A DNA stretch of 64,000 nucleotides from Oxobacter pfennigii (GTDB lineage: Bacteria; Bacillota; Clostridia; Clostridiales; Oxobacteraceae), in the NCBI RefSeq assembly GCF_001317355.1, contig NZ_LKET01000021.1, forward strand, positions 124,001-188,000, read 5' to 3'. Position numbers and translations under genes: made by a program. Positions 43,061-51,092 of the stretch are shown here, in pieces (the stretch's first letter is position 1; the number at the start of each line of letters is the position of its first letter). The notes beneath the pieces are model-generated. The model ran no database searches. It saw only the letters and a program-made list of their open reading frames with translations, and was not told the DNA's origin.

Positions 43061-44824
43061 ATGCTTAAAAAAAAGAGGCTTTTAAGTTTATTGCTATCTG
43101 TGGTTATGATATTGTTAATTGCCGGCTGTTCAAATGCTTCAACATCAAAGTCTGGCAATGCGGAAGCTAAATTTAAAGCTGGGAGCTATACTTCCGAAAC
43201 CAAGGGGCATAACGGAATCATAAAATTATCGGTAACGGTAGATGAAAATTCAATTAAGGAAGTAAAAATTTTAGAGCATAGCGAGACAAAGGGAGTTTCA
43301 GATCCGGCTATTTATAATATTCCGCTGAAAATTGTTGATAGACAAACCCTTGCTGTAGATACTTATGCAGGATGCACCGTATCTAGCAATGCAATATTAA
43401 CGGCTGCCGAGGAAGCTTTAAAGCAAGCTGGGGCGGATATTGCTGCATTAAAAATTAAAAAAGAAGAAAATACAGAGTCTCAAAAAGTCACGAAGAAAAC
43501 AGACGTTGTAGTAGTTGGCGCAGGTATAGCGGGATTATCTGCTGCAATCGAGGCTGCAAATGGCGGAGCGAAAGTTATTCTTTTGGAAAAAATGCCTGCA
43601 ACTGGTGGAAGCACAATAAGGTCGGGAGCTAAAATACTAGCGGCGGAATCTTCCATTCAAAAGGCAGCTGGGGTACAGGATACGGCAGAAGACTTTGCAA
43701 AATTTCTTATAGATATAGGTGAAGGTAAAGTAAATGAAGACTTCGTAAATTTAATAGCAGAAAATTCAGGGCCTAATATTGAGTGGCTTATTAAAAATGG
43801 TGTAAGATTTGAACCGGGAGTTGAACCTCTTCATTCATATCGCTCACCTTCCAGAGGACATATGGTGGCAGAGCATTCCGGTGCCAATCTTATTAAACCG
43901 CTAGAAGCAAAAGCAAAAGAGCTCGGAGTAGAGTTATTATTGGAAACACCTGCAATGAGTTTAATAAGTCAGGATGGAAAAGTTACTGGGGTAAATGCCA
44001 AAAATTTTGCTGGAGATGAAATAACTATAAATTCTAAAGCGGTAATTTTAGCAACGGGAGGCTTTGACAGAAATCCAGAACTTATAGCAAAATATTATCC
44101 CAGTGCGGGGAGTTTCAGTACCGGTGTCGGGCAGGGAAATACCGGCGACGGACTTATAATGGCAGAGAGTATGGGAGCAGAAATTATAAATAACGATGCG
44201 GGTATATTGCTTGTAATGAATTCCGATACAGGACTTGGATATGGAGAAGCAGCTGATGGGTTATTCGTAACTCCTCAAGGCAAGCGCTTTATGGATGAAA
44301 AGGACTTTCACTTTACCAGAACAAGGATATTATATGATTTGGGAATAAACCATTTCTACTATATAATTGATGAAACAGATTATAATGAAGCTGTAGGAGG
44401 CGCTGTGGAGGCCGGTACAGCGTTTGAAGCTGATACTGTAGAAGAACTAGCAAAGAAAATAGGTGCAGATGTGTCTACTTTGAAAGCAACTTTAAGCAGG
44501 TATAATGAACTGGCTAAAAAAGGAAAAGATGAAGACTTTAACAAACCTGCAGAATTTTTGACACCTATTGAAAAGGGTAAATTTTATGCAATTAAAATGA
44601 TGGGAGTTTTAAGCGGCACTATGAGCGGAGTGAAAATTGATATTAACGGTCATGTAATAAATACTAAAAATGAGGTTATTCCGGGATTATTTGCAGCTGG
44701 TGAGGTAGCAAACGGGCAGATATTTTACAGAGAATATCCGGGAAGCGGTGCATCAATAATAGCCAATCTTACCTTTGGGAGACAGGCGGGAGCGTCTGCT
44801 TCAAAAGAAGCATTAAATAAATAA
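43061..44824 (+). CDS. extracellular FMN/FAD reductase lipoprotein, second copy
   Basis: This 587-residue homologue of the protein at 36761 has the same design: a signal peptide with lipobox LIAGC (Cys23), an FMN-binding domain whose covalent-flavin motif is TYAGCTVSS (Thr106), and an FAD domain with VVVVGAGIAGLSAAIEA (149-165) and GKRFMDEKDFHFTRTR. It lacks about 50 residues in the middle relative to the first copy. The two share architecture but diverge enough to reduce different acceptors. It is divergent from the methyltransferase gene and followed by the AraC-type regulator gene. A very long perfect terminator hairpin closes it. Confidence 0.9.
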   Translation: MLKKKRLLSLLLSVVMILLIAGCSNASTSKSGNAEAKFKAGSYTSETKGHNGIIKLSVTVDENSIKEVKILEHSETKGVSDPAIYNIPLKIVDRQTLAVDTYAGCTVSSNAILTAAEEALKQAGADIAALKIKKEENTESQKVTKKTDVVVVGAGIAGLSAAIEAANGGAKVILLEKMPATGGSTIRSGAKILAAESSIQKAAGVQDTAEDFAKFLIDIGEGKVNEDFVNLIAENSGPNIEWLIKNGVRFEPGVEPLHSYRSPSRGHMVAEHSGANLIKPLEAKAKELGVELLLETPAMSLISQDGKVTGVNAKNFAGDEITINSKAVILATGGFDRNPELIAKYYPSAGSFSTGVGQGNTGDGLIMAESMGAEIINNDAGILLVMNSDTGLGYGEAADGLFVTPQGKRFMDEKDFHFTRTRILYDLGINHFYYIIDETDYNEAVGGAVEAGTAFEADTVEELAKKIGADVSTLKATLSRYNELAKKGKDEDFNKPAEFLTPIEKGKFYAIKMMGVLSGTMSGVKIDINGHVINTKNEVIPGLFAAGEVANGQIFYREYPGSGASIIANLTFGRQAGASASKEALNK

Positions 44825-44845
44825 AATTTTTTATTCTTCCTATTT

Positions 44846-44902
44846 TAATATATATACAGAAAACACCCGTTCTAAGAACGGGTGTTTTCTGTATATATAT
44901 TA
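44846..44902. terminator. 28-bp perfect hairpin after the second lipoprotein gene
   Basis: The arms from TAATATATATACAGAAAACACCC are perfectly self-complementary over 28 bp around a single central A at 44874. It ends in T/A-rich sequence and should terminate in both directions. Confidence 0.8.
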
Positions 44903-44980
44903 TTGCGGCTCAAAATGCTATTCTATATATAAATATGTGTAATAGGAACATTCTATATATTAAATATAAGGTGTGAGTTT

Positions 44981-46630
44981 ATGGATAAAACGCTTTTAAT
45001 AATTGCAGATAATTCTGAGGTTATAAAAAAATTGAAGTCACTGGTATTTAAATATAAAGGGTTAAAACTTATTGACAATCTAACTAAAGATGTCAGCCAA
45101 TTGGAGTTTTTTAAAAAGGCATTGCCGGATATTCTCATATTAAGCTTCGGGACTTTTGATAAAGATAAGAGTGCATTAATTGAATATATAAGAAGAGATC
45201 TTCCGGACATACAGATAATTATAGTTACAGATATTCCTCTTTTTAAATATACACAAAAAGCCATTAATGAATGGAAAATAAGCTATCTGATTGATAGATC
45301 CTATTTGAGTAATAGTCTGCTGGAAAAAGCTCTTGACTTTGTTTGGCAGGAGCTTGAAGAAAAAAGGATAAATAACGGGTACAAAAACAAAGTAAATGAA
45401 TTGTCAGAAAAATTGGATGAATTATCATTATATATATTGCATGAGGAAGTCATCGCAGGGGCTTCAGAGAGGGATATAAAAATAGCCGAAGGATATTATG
45501 GGATAGGCTTAGACTTTGATACTCGAGAATATTATCTTGGATTTTGTGGTTATACCAGCAGCATGTATTCGCAATATAATGTAAATGGGGTGTTATTTTA
45601 CGACTATTTTAGACTTTTACGATCAAAAATAAGGAATTTATACAAACCGGGATATAAGGCAGAAGTATTTCTGTATGCTGCTTCAAAAAACTTTATAATA
45701 ATTGTAAGCAGAGATTACTCAATAAATACCAAAGAAGGTGTCAATAAAGTAATAGAAGAAATTCACAATCTTATACAATTTGAATTTGAACGTTGGATTT
45801 CAAAAGGTAAAAGCAATTATATAAATTTTACGGCTATTTCTGAAAAAATCAGCGGATTAGGCCGTCACGTCAGAGATGAACTGCAAAGTATAGTAACACT
45901 GCATCAGCTTGTTTTTTTTATACCGGAACAAAAAATAGTCAGGCTTAAGGACAAAGAGGCTCTTTTAAAATCCAGGAATACAGAATATGTTAATTTAATT
46001 TTGAACAATGTAAAAGGAGCGTTAATGTCAGGTCGAAGGGCAAGGCTTGAAAATATAATTCACACTTTGTTCATTGAAACTCTTAAATACTCTTTTAATC
46101 CATCTTTATGCTTCTATTCATTAGATCACCTTAAAGATGTATACATTGAAACGGTGCAATCTAATAATATCGTTAACAGAACAGATGTACAAAAGATATT
46201 TTCCTTACATGAATATATATCAATTGAAAATGCTTATCAGCAGGTTTGTGATGTGTTCTGTAACTTACAAAAACAAATCATATCTAAAATTAGTTCTAAG
46301 AGTATAATAACTAACGATGCTATTAATTACATCAGACAAAATTATGCAAATAAGATATCATTAAACAGTATTTCTGAATATGTATGTATTTCCCCATATT
46401 ATCTTTGCAGGATATTTAAACAGGAGACAGGTAAAAGCCTTAATGAATTTATTATTTCAGTAAGGGTGGAGCATGCGAAGAAGTTATTTGATACCACCAC
46501 CTATAAAGTGTGGGAGGTTTGTGAAAAGTCCGGATTTCATAATTCCAAATATTTCAGCCAGGTTTTTAAAAAAATAGTGGGTATAACACCTAAAGAATAT
46601 AAAGAGATGAAAAAACAAGAAGATAAATGA
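44981..46630 (+). CDS. AraC-type regulator with a degenerate response-regulator receiver
   Basis: This 549-residue protein has an N-terminal receiver-like domain (5-125), a long middle region (about 130-430) of the YesN type, and a C-terminal AraC double helix-turn-helix (about 445-545) with ISLNSISEYVCISPYYLCRIFKQ and GITPKEYKEM. In the receiver, the usual phospho-aspartate in PDILILSFGT is replaced by serine (Ser55), and the YLLKP lysine is IDRS. The acidic pocket AD10 and Thr83 remain. It cannot be phosphorylated normally and may respond to a ligand instead. Located beside the lipoprotein and methyltransferase genes, it probably regulates them. No partner kinase is adjacent. Confidence 0.88.
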   Translation: MDKTLLIIADNSEVIKKLKSLVFKYKGLKLIDNLTKDVSQLEFFKKALPDILILSFGTFDKDKSALIEYIRRDLPDIQIIIVTDIPLFKYTQKAINEWKISYLIDRSYLSNSLLEKALDFVWQELEEKRINNGYKNKVNELSEKLDELSLYILHEEVIAGASERDIKIAEGYYGIGLDFDTREYYLGFCGYTSSMYSQYNVNGVLFYDYFRLLRSKIRNLYKPGYKAEVFLYAASKNFIIIVSRDYSINTKEGVNKVIEEIHNLIQFEFERWISKGKSNYINFTAISEKISGLGRHVRDELQSIVTLHQLVFFIPEQKIVRLKDKEALLKSRNTEYVNLILNNVKGALMSGRRARLENIIHTLFIETLKYSFNPSLCFYSLDHLKDVYIETVQSNNIVNRTDVQKIFSLHEYISIENAYQQVCDVFCNLQKQIISKISSKSIITNDAINYIRQNYANKISLNSISEYVCISPYYLCRIFKQETGKSLNEFIISVRVEHAKKLFDTTTYKVWEVCEKSGFHNSKYFSQVFKKIVGITPKEYKEMKKQEDK

Positions 46631-46808
46631 TTTAGAAGTTAGCAGTTCTCATATATATAAGTATATCAATAATAAGATTTGTCAGCTCATATTTATTTTT
46701 AACCTCCTTGACATGTACGCCGCTTGAAGTAAAATGTAATAAAAGAAGAATTTACTTTATTAGTTAATCATATGTATTAAAAAATTAAAATAAATGGAGG
46801 TATTTTGT

Positions 46809-47453
46809 ATGAATGTAACAGAAGCTTTGAATGGGCGCCATTCTACAAGGGCATTTTTATCAACACCTATTGAGAAGGAAAAGCTAAATGCAATTTTGGA
46901 AGCTGCAGCCCGCACTCCGTCCTGGGCTAATTCACAGCCCTGGGAAGTATTTATTGCAACAGGTGAAACCCTTGAAAAAATAAAAAAGGGTTATTTGGAT
47001 AAGTATGCTCAAAAAGCTCAGGCTTCACCAGAAGTTCCACGCCCGGCTGAATGGTCGGAAGCAGCAAAGAAACACCAGCAGCAGCTTCGCCCGGATATGC
47101 TTCGTGACTGCGGCGATGCCGCAGGGCAGTTCGGAAAATTAAATCAAGCAATGTTCAATACACCGGCGGTAGTTTATATTTATATGGATAAAGTTTTATC
47201 CGAATGGTCACTTTATGATATCGGCGCATATTCCCAAAGCTTGATGCTGGCTGCTGTTGAACAGGGACTTTCAACCATTCCTGCTATAACTCTTGTGCAT
47301 TATCCTGAAGTTCAGCGTGAAGTGCTTAAAGTTCCCGATAACCTTAAACTGACCATAGGTATCGCAATTGGCTATGCCGATAAGGAAAATAAAATCAATA
47401 ATTTTATAAGCGGCAGAGGCTCCCTTGATGACACTGTCCATATATATGAATAA
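46809..47453 (+). CDS. nitroreductase family FMN protein
   Basis: This is a 214-residue nitroreductase-fold flavoprotein, starting MNVTEALNGRHSTRAFLSTPI with the FMN-binding RHSTRAF motif, SWANSQPWEVFIATG, LMLAAVEQGLSTIPAITLVHYP and IGIAIGYADKENKINNF. It could reduce nitro compounds, quinones or an unsaturated substrate with NAD(P)H. GGAGG lies 8 bases before ATG 46809; the in-frame TTG/GTG at 46794 is too near the site. It ends in a perfect terminator and follows the regulator gene by 178 bp. Confidence 0.9.
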   Translation: MNVTEALNGRHSTRAFLSTPIEKEKLNAILEAAARTPSWANSQPWEVFIATGETLEKIKKGYLDKYAQKAQASPEVPRPAEWSEAAKKHQQQLRPDMLRDCGDAAGQFGKLNQAMFNTPAVVYIYMDKVLSEWSLYDIGAYSQSLMLAAVEQGLSTIPAITLVHYPEVQREVLKVPDNLKLTIGIAIGYADKENKINNFISGRGSLDDTVHIYE

Positions 47454-47469
47454 TTAAAAGTTATAATAT

Positions 47470-47510
47470 TAAAAAATTCCGTTCCTAATATAAGGAACGG
47501 AATTTTTTTG
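47470..47510 (+). terminator. rho-independent terminator after the nitroreductase gene
   Basis: AAAAAATTCCGTTCCT and AGGAACGGAATTTTTTT form a 14-bp stem around AATATA. Confidence 0.93.
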
Positions 47511-47519
47511 ATAAAAGGA

Positions 47520-47630
47520 CTAACGGGATATTGTCTCGGTTAGCTTGACCTGACTTGGCCTGATACCGAAATAGTCGGTGTCAGCTTTTCAGATTTCTTT
47601 CTGGGCTGACCGTGATATTGATATGGTCAC
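47520..47630 (+). ncRNA. candidate structured RNA (tandem hairpins), unassigned
   Basis: The stretch between a terminator and the next gene is not coding but contains consecutive stems: CTAAC/GTTAG (47520-47543), TGATACCGA-aatag-TCGGTGTCA (47561-47583, 9 bp with one wobble), CAGA/TCTG and TGACCGTG/TATGGTCA (47607-47629). GC content and pairing density exceed the surrounding intergenic DNA. I see no match to a known riboswitch. It could be a small RNA or an mRNA leader of the gene at 47686. Confidence 0.3.
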
Positions 47631-47685
47631 TTCTTATCACTAATGGAGCTTTCTGAGAATATATTCTTTTTAAGGAATATATTTT

Positions 47686-48339
47686 TTGCATAATGCAGAT
47701 ATTTATAAAGAGCGAAATTACAAAGAATTTATCCGGTTAAATGAACACAGGAGGGACAGTTTAATTTTGGGAAGCAGTAAATATAAAAAATATATTGAGG
47801 AAGATTCATATTACAACAGGGAACTGAAGTTTTATATTGAAAAACCAAAGCGCTGGATTTTCGTGCCTCAGCATTGGATTGAAAGTTTCAAATTAAAGGA
47901 TCTTGAAAGAAAGTCTGAATTAAAGGAGAGGTTAAGAAGGGGTGCAATGCCCTTTATTTATTTTTATATGCCACATAACAATTATAAATATCCCTTCCCT
48001 GCAGTGAGATGTGCCTGCAGGCTGAAAAGGGGAACTAAAAAAATCAAGTTCCTGGATCATACAAGGGCAATGATAAGAGCCCTTGACAGTGAATTTGAGA
48101 ATTTTGAAATAGTAGAGCAGCCTGAGGATTGCATTATATCGGGACACAGAGGTATAATTTTGCGAAGCAGATTTACTTTGAAAAATCACTATGGTAAAGA
48201 CATCGAATATTTAAGCAGGATTGTCATTATAAACGGTACGGATTTTGTGTATATGATAGTCTTAACTGGCAGCATGGAGGGTGAATATTACTGTGAGGAG
48301 GAATTTACTCAAAGCATCCAATCCATAAAAATAATGTAA
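47686..48339 (+). CDS. hypothetical protein with a PsbP/Mog1-like C-terminal half
   Basis: This 217-residue soluble protein has an N-terminal charged helical region (1-50) and a C-terminal part whose pattern IIFVPQHW-like strand, then FVYMIVLTGSMEGEYYCEEEFTQSIQSIKI resembles the DcrB/PsbP-Mog1 fold (a strand-loop-helix end). The start is a TTG with AAGGA 10 bases upstream. No signal peptide or transmembrane helix is visible. It follows the candidate RNA by 55 bp. The function is unknown; family assignment is tentative. Confidence 0.6.
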   Translation: MHNADIYKERNYKEFIRLNEHRRDSLILGSSKYKKYIEEDSYYNRELKFYIEKPKRWIFVPQHWIESFKLKDLERKSELKERLRRGAMPFIYFYMPHNNYKYPFPAVRCACRLKRGTKKIKFLDHTRAMIRALDSEFENFEIVEQPEDCIISGHRGIILRSRFTLKNHYGKDIEYLSRIVIINGTDFVYMIVLTGSMEGEYYCEEEFTQSIQSIKIM

Positions 48340-48343
48340 TAGG

Positions 48344-48442
48344 TGCATGTAACTTAAGTTATCTTCAGTGTGAATAGAGATTCAATCTTTGTACATAATC
48401 ATAATAATGCTGAATGACCATTTTAAACTTAAGTTACATGCA
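48344..48442. repeat. inverted-repeat element, MITE-like
   Basis: Two perfect 17-bp arms (TGCATGTAACTTAAGTT at 48344-48360 and its complement at 48426-48442) enclose 65 bp. The element lies 4 bp after the stop of the gene at 47686. It may be a small non-autonomous transposon or a large stem-loop. Only one copy is seen in this window. Confidence 0.6.
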
Positions 48443-48575
48443 ATACATCAATATAATTTGTCACTTAAAAGATACCCAAGCAGTATACTATTACATATTA
48501 TATATTGAAAAGAAGCAAATTTTAGCAGTATAAAAAAAACACGGCATGAAATAATTAAAATGAGAGGTGATGATA

Positions 48576-48854
48576 TTGGCCAAATATATTAAAAATCCTG
48601 TAGCTATTGATGCAATGGAATACAGCATAGGATTGGAAGACGGTTTTGACGAAGTAGAAGAAGCCGTTAAATTCGGCCTTGACCTTGATAATTATATTAA
48701 TCCTTACAATTCCCCCAAAATTCCCTATATTAAAACCTTGGAAGGCAAGCACTATATAAGCAGAGGGGATTACATTATAACCGGCGTGGATGGGGAAAGA
48801 TATCCATGCAGAAGAAGCATATTTTTAAAGACTTATACTTTATTAAGCCGCTAA
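48576..48854 (+). CDS. phage-like small protein, PGDYG-type
   Basis: This 92-residue protein begins MAKYIKNPVAIDAMEY, like many phage-associated small proteins starting with a KPIxIEAxQF pattern, and ends with YISRGDYIITGVDGERYPCRRSIFLKTYTLL, matching the GDYIVTGxxGExYPC motif of phage-type DUF proteins. The TTG start at 48576 follows GAGAGGTGA; a GTG at 48567 is possible. It converges on the minus-strand SLATT gene with 3 bp between the stops. A phage origin for this small piece is an inference. Confidence 0.65.
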   Translation: MAKYIKNPVAIDAMEYSIGLEDGFDEVEEAVKFGLDLDNYINPYNSPKIPYIKTLEGKHYISRGDYIITGVDGERYPCRRSIFLKTYTLLSR

Positions 48855-48857
48855 AGC

Positions 48858-49310
48858 TCACTGCTGCTTATTGGCAGGGGGCTTATTTTTATTGTTTAAT
48901 TCTAAAGACTTCCAGCTGATATGTTCCGCTTTAACTATTGAATAAACATTTGAAAGAAGCAGTTCATCTTTATATTTCCCTTTATAGGGTAAAGACTGAG
49001 TTTCAAATAAGTATTTGTGGCACTTCAAATCTTCTGCGGCAGAACGGTATTCAATCCATTTTTCATGAAATCTGTAATGGGCATTCAAGGCCGTCATAAT
49101 AGACGCTGCAGAGCCTAAGAAAGCGATGAGATATTTAAAAAAAGGATATATTTCAATAAACAGGCTAATCAATGGTATCAATGCAGACAATACAATGCTG
49201 GATACAGTGAGTATATAATAATTCCTTTTATATATAATGGACTTTTCATCATAATACTTATAGTTTTCCACAAGGTACTCCAAAGCTTTGCAATTATTAT
49301 TCAAATCCAT
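48858..49310 (-). CDS. SLATT domain (DUF4231) membrane protein
   Basis: This 150-residue protein has two adjacent transmembrane helices (about 31-52 and 57-75) and a conserved soluble helix starting RFHEKWIEYRSAAEDLKCHKYLF, the pattern of SLATT-type DUF4231 proteins. SLATT proteins are predicted pore-forming effectors associated with nucleotide-second-messenger systems. Its gene begins 6 bp after the stop of the TIR gene on the same strand, so both are co-transcribed (TIR first). A response to a TIR-made nucleotide that opens a membrane pore is the most likely reading. The C-terminus (NNKNKPPANKQQ) is low-complexity. Confidence 0.85.
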   Translation of the reverse strand: MDLNNNCKALEYLVENYKYYDEKSIIYKRNYYILTVSSIVLSALIPLISLFIEIYPFFKYLIAFLGSAASIMTALNAHYRFHEKWIEYRSAAEDLKCHKYLFETQSLPYKGKYKDELLLSNVYSIVKAEHISWKSLELNNKNKPPANKQQ

Positions 49311-49316
49311 AGCTTT

Positions 49317-49751
49317 CTACCTTTCATACATACACTCATATTTTTTTATAATACTTTGAATTATTTGTGCTGCACCCAAGGGTGACTGTATGTGGCAAAT
49401 AAATTTGCTTCTAATGTATTCGGGAATCCTTGAATCTATTTTTGTATCTATATTTTCATCCATAAGAACCGGGCATATTTCTTTTATCTGCCCCATCTTT
49501 ACAAGCCTTATGGCTTCTTTTAATTCCCGCTGCACATTAGGGCTTGCCAGTGAATTTTGGGTGGTGATTAAAAAGAATAAATCTATATTTACCAGGCTTT
49601 TTATCACCTTTTCCATGGTGTCATTGGCACTGTTATCCTGCTTATAATGGCATAAATTATGCTGAGAGGGATTTATATCAATGTTATTAAGGATGATTTC
49701 AATAGTATCCAAATCCAATCCGCTATAAGAGAAAAATATGTTCAGCACCAT
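49317..49751 (-). CDS. TIR domain protein
   Basis: This 144-residue stand-alone TIR domain probably hydrolyses or cyclises NAD+ to give a nucleotide signal. It starts MVLNIFFSYSGLD (box 1 of TIR), has LVNIDLFFLITTQNSLASPNVQREL, with the expected catalytic Glu76 after the conserved Ser, and IRLVKMGQIKEICPVLMD (box 3-like). It begins at ATG 49751 after GGGGGTG; GTG 49757 is an alternative. SLATT follows 6 bp later. The two-gene layout resembles Thoeris-like or CBASS-like antiphage modules in which a TIR enzyme signals a membrane effector, but neither ThsA nor a cyclase is present. Confidence 0.85.
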   Translation of the reverse strand: MVLNIFFSYSGLDLDTIEIILNNIDINPSQHNLCHYKQDNSANDTMEKVIKSLVNIDLFFLITTQNSLASPNVQRELKEAIRLVKMGQIKEICPVLMDENIDTKIDSRIPEYIRSKFICHIQSPLGAAQIIQSIIKKYECMYER

Positions 49752-49837
49752 TTTCACCCCCGTTTGCTAGTACATTTTATGTCACTTAACAGGCATAAAT
49801 TCTATTTAAATTTATTGTTATAAACAGGTTGCAAAAT

Positions 49838-49860
49838 AAAAAAGGGTTTAAAACCCTTAA
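49838..49860 (-). terminator. terminator downstream of dus
   Basis: On the minus strand, AAGGGTTT and AAACCCTT pair and are followed by TTTTTTATT; it overlaps the dus stop codon. Confidence 0.7.
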
Positions 49861-50828
49861 ATTTCCTTATAAACCAAATTGTCTTGATAATCCTCCAATA
49901 TATCCTGCTCATTGAAAAGGATTGATACAGCCTCCTCGTAATCTCTAAGCTTTACTGATTTTTTAATTCTTTTTGCGTATTTTTCGTTGTTGGAAAACAG
50001 GCAAATCATATAAAACCACAGGCCTTTCATTTTAAAAAGAACATTTATATCCCCTGAAAGTATGCTTTTATAGTCATCATATAGTTTATCATGAAATTCT
50101 TTAAGCTTTTGCTTTTGGATTTTGATGTTTTGATTTATCTCTCTTGTGAGACAAGGGTTGGATAATACCCCTCTGCCTAGCATGACAGAGTTTATATCGG
50201 GGAAATTCTCCTTGAAGGTATTATAATCCTTGAGGGTAAATATATCGCCGTTGTAGCAAATTGGATTTTTGCTTAATTTAAGAGCTTCCTTAAAAATTCT
50301 TAAGTTGGGTTTGTTTTTATAAAAATCCTTTTGAATCCTTGGGTGGATTGTAAGCTCATATATGGGGTACTTATTGAATATATCAATCAAAGTATAAAAT
50401 TCCTCCGGGGCATCTTTTCCCAACCTGGTCTTTACGGAGATTTTAGCTTTACATTGAGAAAAAACTTCATCCAAAAATACATCAAGCTCTTGTGTTTTTG
50501 CCAAAAATCCGGATCCCTTGTTTTTTGAAACAACGGTACCAAAGGGACAGCCTAAGTTCAGATTTATTTCCTCATAGCCAAATTGGTTTATTTTGTTTGC
50601 CATACTGATAAAATCCTTTGAATTATTGGAAAGCAATTGTGGAATCAAGTATAGGCCTTCATTATTTTCAGGCAGAATATCATTCAATTCCCTGGTTTTT
50701 AATTTTGAGCTTTGATTTGTGGATATAAAAGGAGAAAAATATTTATCTATATTATTAAAACAGGCGTTGTGTGCTTTTCTGTAAATATATCCTGTCAAGC
50801 CTTCCATTGGTGCCATGTAAATTTTCAT
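49857..50828 (-). CDS. dus: tRNA-dihydrouridine synthase
   Basis: This is a 323-residue FMN-dependent TIM-barrel enzyme that reduces uridines in tRNA to dihydrouridine. The N-terminus MKIYMAPMEGLTGYIYRKAH (APMxGxT motif), the GCP motif in NLNLGCPFGTVVSKNKGSGF, KISVKTRLGKD and ELTIHPRIQKDFYKN are all in order, and SVMLGRGVLSNPCL is the phosphate-binding end. It is shorter than most DusB proteins at the C-terminus but contains the helical domain. No partner genes; transcribed on the same strand as the TIR-SLATT pair but separated by about 100 bp and a terminator. Confidence 0.93.
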   Translation of the reverse strand: MKIYMAPMEGLTGYIYRKAHNACFNNIDKYFSPFISTNQSSKLKTRELNDILPENNEGLYLIPQLLSNNSKDFISMANKINQFGYEEINLNLGCPFGTVVSKNKGSGFLAKTQELDVFLDEVFSQCKAKISVKTRLGKDAPEEFYTLIDIFNKYPIYELTIHPRIQKDFYKNKPNLRIFKEALKLSKNPICYNGDIFTLKDYNTFKENFPDINSVMLGRGVLSNPCLTREINQNIKIQKQKLKEFHDKLYDDYKSILSGDINVLFKMKGLWFYMICLFSNNEKYAKRIKKSVKLRDYEEAVSILFNEQDILEDYQDNLVYKEI

Positions 50829-51092
50829 AATATTGTTTTGTTTCCCTTCAAAAATTTTTTATTAATTAATTTCGGCACAATAACTGTACTTTATATTATT
50901 AATTTTGTCCATATGAAAAGTTAATCCGAAAAAATTATGGTAAAATATATAAAATATTTATTGCCGCCGGAATAGTTTTGGATAATTTGATAAAAACGAT
51001 AAAAATTACGTAATTTTATACTGAATGTATGAATTATTAAAGTTGTTTTATATAATTAAATTAATAAATCCTTTCGAAAGAAGTTGACGGTT

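Noticed and set aside
36761-44824. Calling the two flavoproteins FrdA/SdhA subunits
   Set aside because: Both have a signal peptide with lipobox, an FMN-binding domain and no B/C subunit genes; this is the extracellular flavocytochrome-c-type architecture.
48858-49751. A full Thoeris or CBASS system
   Set aside because: No ThsA (SIR2/SLOG) or cGAS-like nucleotidyltransferase gene is adjacent; only the TIR and SLATT components are present.
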